Of a stretch of DNA of 64,000 nucleotides, positions 10,868-20,746 are shown piece by piece. The notes under the pieces are model-generated. The model had not been told where the DNA came from. It worked only from the letters and a program-made list of their open reading frames with translations, and searched no databases. Source of the stretch: Ophiura sarsii (Eukaryota; Echinodermata; Ophiuroidea; Amphilepidida; Ophiuridae); the NCBI GenBank assembly GCA_035610835.1, contig CM069452.1:31899150-31963149 (forward strand), written 5' to 3'. The position numbers and the translations under genes were made by a program. Numbering within the stretch: position 1 is the stretch's first letter; each line of letters starts with the position of its first letter.

Positions 10868-11216
10868 CGGTCTTTTTCATAAACTTTCAATAGTGATTTT
10901 GTATTAACGCCATCCTATTCATAAACTTTCAAGTGTGATTTTGTTAACGGTCCTTTTCATAAACTTTCAAGTGTGATTTTGTATTGACACGGTCCTATTC
11001 ATAAACTTTCAAGTGTGATTTTGTATAAACACGGTCCTATTCATAAACTTTCAAGTGTGATTGTGTATTAACGCGGTCCTATTCATAAACTTTCAAGTGT
11101 GATTGTGTATTAACGCGGTCCTATTCATAAACTTTCAAGTGTGATTGTGTATTAACGCAGTCCTATTCATAACTTTCAAGGGTGATTTTGTATAAATGTG
11201 GTCCTAATCATGGCTA
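10868..11216. repeat. 42-bp minisatellite abutting and entering GPCR copy 2
   Basis: About eight head-to-tail units of 38-42 bp (core GTGTGATTTTGTAT...GGTCCTATTCATAAACTTTC). The best-preserved 42-bp units run from about 10971 to 11140, and edge units are shortened or mutated. An isolated copy lies at about 10565-10607. The last unit reads GGTCCTAATCATGGCT, so the ATG at 11210 sits where other units have CATAAAC. Some units contain TATAAA. This array occupies the position of the promoter and 5' UTR of the gene. Confidence 0.9.
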
Positions 11217-14200
11217 TTCTTAATGGCTTTGGTTTCATTCTGAAAATGCTCCTCATCTTATTGGTTGTCAGCTTTGGCATCAACATAGCGGTGCATAGAC
11301 CAGGAGCTGCTGCTGAAATTGTGGTGCAACCTCTGTGGGATGTTTATAGTAACAATTCGCAACCCCCTTGTATTGTTGAAAACAGAAATACTAGCAATGG
11401 GGTGGTGTTCATCCAAGGAAGTGTGGGTCACGTCTGCAGTGTCCAAGTCAATGCATCGTTGGGATCTTTTATTGTTATAGAATTACCAGAAAACATTTCA
11501 AAAGAACCGGTTTCTTTTTACGTCAAACGCGAAGGTAATCTTGTACATTGTTCAAGCAGGTATGTGAGTTTCAATTTGCAAACTGGACCGTGCCATTCCA
11601 TTTTCTCTGAGGTAAGTCTCCACATAAATCTGCAGAGTAATGTCAGCCTATTAATCTATGCGATAGCAGTATCAGAATTGCTACCGAGATGTCCAGAAAT
11701 GTATTATGACATCAATTCTAGTTCAAATACAAATCAGACATCAGTTTGCCAGAATGTAAATGGGTATGATGACAACATCACTTGTGAATTATCGTATGAT
11801 TTTATTTGTTATCTAGAATTTCCATCCCATTGTAATGCTACTCTCGGTAACAGAGAGGTAGCTTTTCAATGTTCAAATGATGACCTGATTTCCAAACATA
11901 AAGCAATGATAATTTACCCCATTCATACATCCGTCATAGACCTACGCTATAATAACATTGTGAAACTTGAAGTCGATTCACTTCAAGGTATGGATGATTT
12001 ACAATCACTATACAAACTTGTTCTTCGTGGTAATAATTTGATGCAACTAGATGTAGGAGTATTTCTTAGGTTAGGAGCACTCACTTTCCTAGCTCTTGAA
12101 GGTAATAAGTTAACTACTCTACCAGCTAAGGTCTTCTGGGGTCTACAAAACTTGGATGTACTATACTTATCAAGTAATGAATTGGCCATATTATATCCCA
12201 GTATATTTGAGGATTTGAAAATGTTGACAAGTATTTACCTTAATGGAAATAAGCTGGTAACTCTCCCAGATGGGTTGTTTTGGGGACTTGAAAATCTGGA
12301 TTATCTGAAACTTGATTACAACAAGTTGAGTAGCTTCAATGGAAATGAATTTAAAGGGTTGCAAACTTTGGCCTATCTATATCTTGAAGCCAATGAGTTG
12401 GTAATACTACCTGCTGGGTTGTTTAGGGACCTCCATAATTTGATGGTCCTATATTTGAATGGTAACCTATTGGTAATACTCCCTGTTGGGTTGTTTACGG
12501 ACCTCCATAATTTGAGGATGCTATATTTGGATGGTAATCTATTAGTAAACTTAAATGCAGATGTATTTGAAGGGGTAGGACGTTTGACTAGGTTGAGACT
12601 TCACGACAATAAATTGACAACACTCCCTGCTGGATTGTTTGTAGACCTGGGAGGCTTGATTGAAAATGAGTTTCAGGGGTTTGAAATGTTGACTTATCTA
12701 CATCTTAATGATAATGCATTGGTGTCACTTCCAGATGGGTTTTTAAAAAACCTGGTAAACTTATTCTTTTTAAACCTACAGTCAAACCAGTTAGCAACAT
12801 TAAATTCCAGCTTATTCCATGGTTTGATACAATTGACCGATTTAAATCTTGGTAGAAATGCACTGGTTACACTCCCTGTTGGGTTGTTTAAAGACCTAGA
12901 AAACTTGAAGTACCTTACTCTATATGCAAACCAGTTGGTCACTTTGCATCCATTAACTGATATGAGAAACATATACATGAATCAGACCAATGTGATTCAG
13001 TCATCGGATAGTCTAATTCATGGATTTACCGGTTTGATATTGGTGCAGTTGGATCGTAATCAACTGGATAGATTACCTGCAAACATATTTAAAGAGTCAT
13101 TCAATCTGGAATATGTATTTCTACAAAAGAATAGGCTAACATACCTGGCATCTGATATATTTAAGGATACAGTCAATATTTATGTTATTGATTTGTCTGA
13201 TAATTTGCTAACCAAATGCCCAAATATCAAACATTTGGTCTTTATAGGTGTACTTAATCTGAGAGGTAATACATTGACTTACATAAGGCCTGATACATTG
13301 TCAGCACTCTCTAGAAACATAGAGTTTGTTATTGCAAGTCAACATGAGATTTGTGATTGTTATGTGCCTGCTGGTGTTAAGTGCAGCGCACAGGATAACA
13401 GATCTCCATATCTCACATGTGATAGGCTATTAACAGATAGGACATTGGTGGTATTGATGTGGCTAATTGGTTTAAATGCACTCGGTGGAAATATATTTGT
13501 GTTGGTTTGGAAAAAGAAAAACACCAAAAAGTATTCTGTACAAGATTTACTACTGAGCAATCTGGCCATATCTGATTCACTCATGGGATTATATATGATA
13601 ATCATTGCAAGTGCTGATATCTATTTTGGAGATTATTTCCCAATGCAATCTGAAACCTGGAGATCTGGCATTACTTGCAGAATATCTGGAGCCATAGCAA
13701 TAACTTCCAGCCAGGGATCTGTATTCTTTGTTATGTTATTAAGCCTTGATAGGTTTATCAATATAAAGTTTCCATACTCTAATAGAAAATTGCGTAAAAC
13801 ATCAACAATTGTTACAGCTGTGTTGATATGGATTGTTTCTCTTGTATTAGGTATTGTCCCATCCATTTTAGCTGGAATAAGCTTCAAGTTTTATGATAAC
13901 TCACATGTGTGTATTGGTCTACCCTTGGCGTTAACAAAAACTTATTCCTACGAACAAGGGTTCTATGATTTGTATTTGTATGATATCTGGCAAGTTGTAA
14001 GTTTTGATATATTTTCCACTAAATTTAAAGGCCTTGAGAATGGCCTGTATTATTCGACAGTTCTTTTTCTTGGCATTAACTGTATATGTTACCTGGTAAT
14101 GCTTGTTTGCTATATAGAGATATATAGGACTGTCAGAAAGTCATCAACAGAGTCTGGACGAACCCAAGATATGGAAGAACAAATCAGACTAATTTCTAAG

Positions 14201-14452
14201 ATTACAGCCATAGTGGCAACAGACTTTATTTGTTGGTCCCCTATTATATGTTTGGGAATTTTAGTTCAAACTAGGGTCATTATATTGCCCCCTTCAGTGT
14301 ATGCATGGTTAGTGACCTTTGTTTTACCAATTAATTCAGCAATCAATCCATACCTGTATACAATCTCAGATGTAGTATCTAATCATCGTAAGAAACAAGC
14401 AGAAAAGAAAATGCAGCAAACTCCACAGGTAATTGCCCTTCATCAAATGTGA
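11210..14452 (+). CDS. LRR-containing G-protein coupled receptor (relaxin-receptor/GRL101-like), copy 2
   Basis: Predicted 1080-residue, intronless paralogue of the gene at 3347, in tandem. The open frame extends to a GTG at 11198, but the first ATG is at 11210 (AATCATGG context); a 3-codon uORF starts at 11196. Parts: signal peptide; the same Cys/N-glycan-rich CUB-like segment; about 18 LRRs (about 240-693); Cys cap; seven helices from about residue 743. GGN, LAISD, LDRF, CWSP and NPYLY and the TM3/ECL2 Cys pair are all kept. Transmembrane helices are nearly identical to copy 1, except 29 residues in ECL2. Differences in the LRR block: about six fewer repeats, a recent 72-bp unit duplication (12401-12544), and one half-repeat missing 13 residues near 12650. 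The C-terminal tail also differs. Ligand and coupling are unknown. Confidence 0.93.
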   Translation: MAILNGFGFILKMLLILLVVSFGINIAVHRPGAAAEIVVQPLWDVYSNNSQPPCIVENRNTSNGVVFIQGSVGHVCSVQVNASLGSFIVIELPENISKEPVSFYVKREGNLVHCSSRYVSFNLQTGPCHSIFSEVSLHINLQSNVSLLIYAIAVSELLPRCPEMYYDINSSSNTNQTSVCQNVNGYDDNITCELSYDFICYLEFPSHCNATLGNREVAFQCSNDDLISKHKAMIIYPIHTSVIDLRYNNIVKLEVDSLQGMDDLQSLYKLVLRGNNLMQLDVGVFLRLGALTFLALEGNKLTTLPAKVFWGLQNLDVLYLSSNELAILYPSIFEDLKMLTSIYLNGNKLVTLPDGLFWGLENLDYLKLDYNKLSSFNGNEFKGLQTLAYLYLEANELVILPAGLFRDLHNLMVLYLNGNLLVILPVGLFTDLHNLRMLYLDGNLLVNLNADVFEGVGRLTRLRLHDNKLTTLPAGLFVDLGGLIENEFQGFEMLTYLHLNDNALVSLPDGFLKNLVNLFFLNLQSNQLATLNSSLFHGLIQLTDLNLGRNALVTLPVGLFKDLENLKYLTLYANQLVTLHPLTDMRNIYMNQTNVIQSSDSLIHGFTGLILVQLDRNQLDRLPANIFKESFNLEYVFLQKNRLTYLASDIFKDTVNIYVIDLSDNLLTKCPNIKHLVFIGVLNLRGNTLTYIRPDTLSALSRNIEFVIASQHEICDCYVPAGVKCSAQDNRSPYLTCDRLLTDRTLVVLMWLIGLNALGGNIFVLVWKKKNTKKYSVQDLLLSNLAISDSLMGLYMIIIASADIYFGDYFPMQSETWRSGITCRISGAIAITSSQGSVFFVMLLSLDRFINIKFPYSNRKLRKTSTIVTAVLIWIVSLVLGIVPSILAGISFKFYDNSHVCIGLPLALTKTYSYEQGFYDLYLYDIWQVVSFDIFSTKFKGLENGLYYSTVLFLGINCICYLVMLVCYIEIYRTVRKSSTESGRTQDMEEQIRLISKITAIVATDFICWSPIICLGILVQTRVIILPPSVYAWLVTFVLPINSAINPYLYTISDVVSNHRKKQAEKKMQQTPQVIALHQM

Positions 14453-14521
14453 TTTAGGGAATAAATCATGTTTCAGCATGTGTATCACCAATCTACAAAG
14501 GTGTTCACTTTGTCTGCTTGG

Positions 14522-14556
14522 TTTATTTCATGAGGGCAATGCCCGAGTGAAATAAA
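14522..14556 (+). promoter_or_regulatory. Hairpin in the 3' flank of GPCR copy 2, with AATAAA in its arm
   Basis: TTTATTTCA and TGAAATAAA pair around an inner GGGC/GCCC stem. The 3' arm supplies an AATAAA (14551-14556), 100 bp after the stop. Another AATAAA lies 8 nt after the stop (14460), probably too close to be used, and another at about 14584. Whether any is a real polyadenylation signal cannot be told from sequence alone. Confidence 0.4.
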
Positions 14557-14948
14557 TTTGACAGTAAACTTTAAAATTAAGTTAATAAATATAACATAAA
14601 TATAAAATGTAAAATGTAAAAGTTTACCCATCATCATGTATAACATTAAGCTTATGTAAATATGCAAATTTTATTTATGACATTGTATAAAATTGTGTAA
14701 AGTAATTTGTACGGCGTAACAAAGAGTTTATTTCTTGTAGGCTTTGCGCTTTTTGTTTTTGAGCAATTCTAACTCATTTCGATTTGATTTTAAGATCCTC
14801 AGACCAAAAATGTCTAAATTATTTTATTTTAAACCAAAGCAAGATGGTGCAACATTTTTAAATATGTTATCAAATTGGTTTGTAGTGGTCTATATGATTT
14901 GATCATTATCGTAAAAACACCATCATTTGCAGGTGAATTCACTGTTTA

Positions 14949-15339
14949 TACAGGGTGACCCAATAAAAATAAGACAGAACACTGGCATTTAGCACAACTG
15001 CACGCTATGATTTCACATTTGAAAAGCCCCCCCCCCCCCCCCCCCGACAAAGCAATCACTGTGTGTTCTTATAATTCCATCATAAACAACAACAAAATAA
15101 CACCTGTGTTCCTTAACAAAATAATAAATCATTGTAAAAGGATTAGTTTTGATGTCTCACTTTGATGTCTCACTTGTGTTCAATCTTGAAAACCACTCAA
15201 CCAAAATAAATATTTTTTTCAGGGTAGATGCTCTATTACCCATTTTTTATAATAAAATAAAAAACACAGATATCAAATTATGGGAAGTGGAAAAATATCA
15301 CTTTCATTTTGGGTAAACTTTTTATTGGGTCACCCTGTA
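14949..15339. mobile_element. TA-flanked MITE with ACAGGGTGACCCAATAAAAA termini
   Basis: Inverted termini TACAGGGTGACCCAATAAAA and TTTATTGGGTCACCCTGTA bound 391 bp. TA at both outer edges and the ACAGGGTG end suggest a Tc1/mariner-type non-autonomous element. The interior holds a 19-C run (15027-15045) and no ORF. Confidence 0.8.
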
Positions 15340-16737
15340 TAGATGACTTGATGCTGATTTTATACTAAAATAACAACTTCAATATGAAAAATATGTTTAA
15401 AATTAAAATGAATAAAACACATCTATAATTGGCAATACAAATAACAAATATTTTGATATATTTAGATGTTTTTATGCTCTTGTAACATTTTGCCAAGAAC
15501 TGTTGACTATCATCTTCTTTTGTTCTAACAAATGAACTAAATATACCAACAATTTTATTGCTTGAATAGGCCAAATATTACAGGACATTCACCCTTAAAT
15601 GCCTAATAAAAGCATCCAAACCGATATTGCTAAGATTGTTTGCATATACCTAGTTATGATGCACTATTTTGAGCAAAAGTCACCAAAATCAATGTTCCTG
15701 ACCATGTGAAATCATACAATATTTAATCAAAAAGATATGATTTTGGTCAATTTTTCAATTAACCTCATACATTTTTGGTGAGCTAATTAATATTATTTAC
15801 ATAATAATATGTTTTTTATTACGCTCTTCCTTGCGAAATTGAGCACTCTATTCAATACCTATTGGCATAATGTCGATACATGGTATAATAATATGGTTGT
15901 GATATTTTCCTGGAAGCTGCAAGTGTGGTCGGTCCATTGATATTCTACTTGTATGAACCAATACAGCGACTAACAGTGGGCATTTAATTCCCTGTGAACA
16001 ATTTCTGTGTTTGTAGATTAGGGTGAATAATTCAAAATGCTATAAAACACTATTAAATTATAGATGATAGATTAATGTTTGTAAATATGTAGGCCTAAAT
16101 ATTATAAACAATCAATTGGTGTTTTTGTGTACTACTTGACAAATGAAATAGTCCATAGCCATGTTCAGATGGTTGGTGTTTTTGTGTTCTACTTGACAAA
16201 TGAGATGGTCCATAGCCATGTTCAAATGAGAGCAAGTGGTTGGAGTAAATTTAGGTCCAACAGCAATTAAAATTCCAAAAATATTTTCTCTACTCCTAAC
16301 AGTTGTTTAAACAAATTTAATGTGACCTTACTCTTATTAAGTTAACACGACCGCAACACGACTTTCACATGGGCCTAGGATTAAGATCCAGAAGTTTACG
16401 GTTATGTTTTTTGGCAGAAACTGCACGATCTGATTCTTAACACAACTTATCGCTGCTCCGACCTTAACACAACCCAAATTTCCATCGTCTGAACGTAGAT
16501 TGAGTAATTCAATTTATTAAGGTGAATTGTTCACATTTTTATTTTGTTCAAAATACTATTATAACATTAAACACTATTAAACTATATAGATAAATAAATG
16601 ATTGTAAATGTATACATATTATAAACAATCAGGTTTTTGTATCACTTAACAAATTAGGTCGTCCATGTAATTCAATAATAATACTTGTCTGGATGTACAT
16701 GTATGTGAATTGGTGATGTAAGTAAACCTAGGACATT
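15340..16737. other. Intergenic with a 2-copy 62-bp tandem repeat
   Basis: The unit TTGGTGTTTTTGTG...CATAGCCATGTTCA occurs twice in a row at about 16115-16230. Otherwise AT-rich with no supported gene. Confidence 0.6.
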
Positions 16738-17178
16738 TGTGATGCGATCTGTGAAAACCCGCCACATGGTGGCATTTTTCATATTGGAGATATTTATATC
16801 ATAAGAAAGCTAAAACTGTACTGATTACAGAACTGTTTTGATCATTTTTCTGCGATCACTACAAAAAGAGTTATGAGTGAATGATGATTGTGATGTCATA
16901 AAAAGCTACAAAACAAGAAATCATGAAAACAGGCCAAAAAAGATACATAATTCAATAGAATAACATTATAAGGTTAATTATAAAAGTGACTTAAGTAAGT
17001 TTTTGAAGGTGAAATTTCATGAAAGATGATGACACAAAGTATTGGCATTCAATTTTCTTTAAAACAAATTATTATTATTATTTTTTTTTTTAAATAATAA
17101 AAAAAAAAAATCATTTTTACCCATAATCCCTAGTTCACATTTTGCGACATCCGACGGGTTTTCACAGATCGCATCACA
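16738..17178. mobile_element. TIR element, TGTGATGCGATC termini
   Basis: TGTGATGCGATCTGTGAAAA at the left is mirrored by TTTTCACAGATCGCATCACA at the right. The 441-bp interior is AT-rich and non-coding. The outermost bases resemble those of the elements at 18852 and 26582. Confidence 0.85.
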
Positions 17179-17517
17179 TTTTAGATAATTAGTAAATTAT
17201 GTAAATGCGTATGTTATACAGTGTGAGTGAGTCAAAAAGAAGTTGCCAGAAATTAATATTCTTTTGCCAAAAAGACCAAAAAGAATTTGACGAACCAATG
17301 GTACACACATTCAAAGAGCATATCTTTCTGCTCATATGAAAACAATTACCACTGAAATTGATCCTTGCTATCAAGAGTTTTACCCCTAACCTTCCTGGAA
17401 CCTACAATTCACTACGAGAAAAAACAATGTCCACGCACATGCTACAGCATTCGGATTTGATGACGTCATCAACCAAGCTGATATGTGTGTACGAAATCGC
17501 TGCCTGGACAAGCGTTG

Positions 17518-17590
17518 GCAGGTTTGCCGAGTGGTTAAAGACGTGGCGCGGTGTTCTAAGGGTCCGGGGATCGAGTCCTGCGGATTTTGC
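17518..17590 (+). repeat. tRNA-like sequence (SINE head or tRNA pseudogene, Leu/Ser type)
   Basis: Box A-like TTGCCGAGTGGTTAAAG and box B-like GGATCGAGTCC are at the spacing of a long-variable-arm tRNA, with GCAGG/CCTGC able to pair outside. The T stem pairs badly (mismatches at two of five positions) and there is no clean acceptor end, so it is not a functional tRNA. A similar sequence sits on the minus strand at 49983-50070. It is probably a Pol III-derived SINE head or pseudogene. Confidence 0.5.
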
Positions 17591-17779
17591 GGCGATTATT
17601 TGGGTAACAAATTCATGCCTGACTCTCGTTAAGACACGCAACCTGATTGGACGAGCAATAGGCATGCAATATTTTATAGCCAATCAAAAAAAATTGGCAG
17701 GAAACCAAGGCCACAGCTACTAACCACTCAGGGTTGACCTTGCTGATTAGGACTGAGGCAGGGCACTTTAGCAGCCATG

Positions 17780-17802
17780 CCCCCCCCCCCCCCCCCCCCC
17801 CC
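17780..17802. repeat. Poly-C tract, 23 C
   Basis: An uninterrupted run of 23 C followed by T and a further C run. One of six long C/G homopolymers in the window. Confidence 0.95.
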
Positions 17803-18203
17803 TCCCCCCTGAAAAAATCACCTGAAAAAAACAGAAATATAATCCTGCGAGCTTCAAACACACAGTAGAATGGTATACATAAAATTAATAATCCTGATCA
17901 ACTTCTTTTTTACTAATTGTAAGATAGGCTTTTACGACGGGTATTCATAATATAAGATAAAAGTTTAACGGGTTCGCCGTCGGACAAGTTTTTCTTTGTT
18001 ACTCACACTATAAAACATTCAATTCGCAAATTAGGTCGTCCGTGTAATTCGATGATAATACTTGTCTGGATTGGATGTAGGTAAATGTGTGAAGTTTTTA
18101 TTTAATTGTTCAAAATATGATAAGTCAAATTATAGTTCATAGATACATTTTATGTAGATGTATGGTATATTGTCAGTTATGGTATTTTGTAAGAATTCAC
18201 AAA

Positions 18204-18551
18204 TTAAAGGGGCATTGAGAGATTGCCAAGAAAATGAAATTCTGGAAAAGGAATTGTTTCAATAGATAAGGTATGTAGAAACCCTGATGTGTATTGACTT
18301 ATGGGAAAGGGTTGAACAATGGCGCTAGATTGAAATTTGGTTGAAGCACGTTATGTGGTGAGGGATGTTGATAATTTTGATGTGATCTACATCGAAATTT
18401 CCAAATCGTGATATTTTACATGATGGACTGCGAATTAAGGTAAACGGTTTCAGATGGTAGTTAGTATGCCGAAGTATTACGTAGGTGCAAAAAGATGATT
18501 TCCTGACAAATTGAGGGCGCACTCCCATACGTATCTCTCAGTGCCCCTTTA
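18204..18551. mobile_element. MITE family A, copy 2
   Basis: TTAAAGGGGCATTGAGAGAT at the left and ATCTCTCAGTGCCCCTTTA at the right. The interior is closely similar to the 7349 copy (GGCGCTAGAT, TGCGAATTAAGGTAAAC, CAGATGGTAGTTAG). The termini begin in TTAA, like the other members. Confidence 0.85.
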
Positions 18552-18851
18552 GTGTCTGTGTAATTCAATAATATGCCTAGAACAGGTATATGTATGGATG
18601 TAGTGTTAAATTGTTAATTGTTCAAATACTATGATAAAGTTAAAGATAAAATACAAATGAATGTATACATATCATATAAATAGTCCATAATGTTTGTTGT
18701 AGAGACTATCATAAGGAATATAAACTGATAACTAACTTAGCCTTTCATTGAAACATCTGCTATTTTTATTCCATTAAAAGCCTATATTTACTGAAAAAAT
18801 ATTGAATAAATATAGGCTTAAACTTTAAATTAGACTTGAATACTGAAAATA

Positions 18852-19098
18852 TGTGACGCGATCAAGAGGAATGAGTCGGATGTCGACCCTGGTCGAAAAT
18901 GAGTTTTAAGTTTTAAAGAAGACACCTAGAGCTTTCAGAAACTGAAAACCCCATGTCGATACGACGTTTTGTTCCAAAGTTATGTCAAATTGTATACATG
19001 AATTTCCATCAAAACTTATGTAAGCCGCCATTTTGAATTGGCCATATCTCAATTCGGGATTCCCCGACATCCGACTCATTCCTCTTGATCGCGTCACA
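18852..19098. mobile_element. TIR element, TGTGACGCGATCAAG termini
   Basis: About 33-bp near-perfect inverted repeats: TGTGACGCGATCAAGAGGAA then TGAGTCGGATGTCG, mirrored at the right. 247 bp, non-coding. A degenerate copy is at 36717-36938 and a solo right end at about 46915-46947. Confidence 0.85.
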
Positions 19099-19253
19099 TA
19101 TGAACATTACCTTCCTAATGTGTCAATTTACTTTGGGGAAAACATTGTCTACCTTATTTTCCCCAATAAAAGCCAACGCTCTGCAAAGTAAATTTCATAT
19201 ATTCAACAATCTTCAACAAATCAATTAACCCTAGTTAGTTCTATATTGGCTAC

Positions 19254-19624
19254 CAGGCTTCTCGTTAGATACAAATATTATGGGGTCCACTGGACCTCAT
19301 ATTCTACCAATTCTCAAAATTATGGGGTCCGAGAAGAAATTATGGGGTCTAAGTCAAAAATCCCTGATGAGCCTGGTTCATCAACACCCGTCATGACTTT
19401 CAAATGTTACCTGTAATTAACCTATTCCTATCAATCAATACTTTGATTCGGATTGTCACGAAAACTGATACTTGTAAGCTTACACGTGCAAAATTATCTT
19501 GACACACGATTAAAAATTATTGCGTCCAGCTGGATGCAATAAAGAGTCCAGTTTAAAATGTACTGCGTTTTTAGCAAAAATATTGCGTCCCCAGACGCGA
19601 AAACGCAATGTAACGAGAAGCCTG
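19254..19624. mobile_element. TIR element, CAGGCTTCTCGTTA termini
   Basis: CAGGCTTCTCGTTA and TAACGAGAAGCCTG bound 371 bp. The interior has repeated ATTATGGGGTCC and TTGCGTCC words and no ORF. Confidence 0.7.
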
Positions 19625-20094
19625 TTGGCTACCATATCTTTAAGATGAAAAAGATGTGTGATTGTAGATGGTGCGCTAATTCTGATGCAATGTCAGATGG
19701 GCGAGGACACGGCAAGGAACTTGGAATCCATTGATTTTTGATTTCTAATAGACGCAGCATCTCTTTGGCATTTGTTTGGAAAAATATGGTATTCTACCAT
19801 TGGTATCAGGAAATAATAAGAGATACATGCATGATTATTTCATAAGGTTGTATCCAATGAATACTTTGAATCAGATGTTTATTGGTACTAAAAATTCACA
19901 ATTAATTAGATTAATTTTAAAAGGATTTAATCAGATTGTAGACCTTGTTATAAAAAATATGTTACATTTATTATGTAATTGAATAGTTCTTCAATACTAT
20001 GTATTGTTCGATGTGGAAAAATAAAAAATAGATGCACACACAATACAAATTCATGAAACCGTAATTGCTGTTCACACCAATGAAAATATTATAT

Positions 20095-20746
20095 CCTGTA
20101 TTATCCCTATTAAGCGCCCAGGGCCGATAGCAACATCCTTTTAGATGGGCCTTTACTAGTTACACATTTCCTTAATTTATTTGCAAAGACTGCAGAATTA
20201 AAAACAATAATTTGGTCATATTTAAGCTCTATACACCAAAATGTATATCCATAGGACATCCTAGTTTTCAAACATTATAATAACTATAGTTTGATCAGCT
20301 CTAAATTGGCAAAGCCTCCTTACAGCAGCAACTGAATACAGGACACAGATGCATGTGAAGGCAGCACGTGGCACTGTGTATCATATGCTTGACGCGTGCG
20401 GCCAATAATGTGTGCGCATAATAATAACGTGTGCGCATAATCGCGCGTGTATGCTTGTATTGCTTTTGCACGTGGAAAGATAAAAAACGAATATTTCTCG
20501 CCAATTTGGAACTGATTAAACTATAGATTCAAATGGATAAAATGAGATCAACATTAATGAGAAAATAGTCCTCAGTATAGTATTTTTCAGAACTAAATCT
20601 AATCATATCTTACAATTTTTTAATTGTTAAGCTAGTACAGCCTTAATTTTATAGTAGTTTGTTAATTAGTCCATATTTTCAAAGTTAGTTGTAAATTTAG
20701 GGGTGGGCTGTTATTAGGTCATATGCCCTTATTAGGGATAATACAA
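20095..20746. mobile_element. TIR element, family H, copy 2, carrying a nested family-E element
   Basis: Ends CCTGTATTATCCCTATTAAG and CCTTATTAGGGATAATACAA match family H (7904). Inside, at 20284-20526, is a family-E element (CTATAGTTTGATCAGCTCTA ... TTTGGAACTGATTAAACTAT), so E jumped into H. Confidence 0.75.

Noticed and set aside
17518..17590. Functional tRNA gene
   Set aside because: T stem mismatched and acceptor not clean; a repeat or pseudogene is more likely. The same applies to 49983-50070.
17358..17723. 121-codon ORF
   Set aside because: It runs through a tRNA-like repeat; no protein family features.
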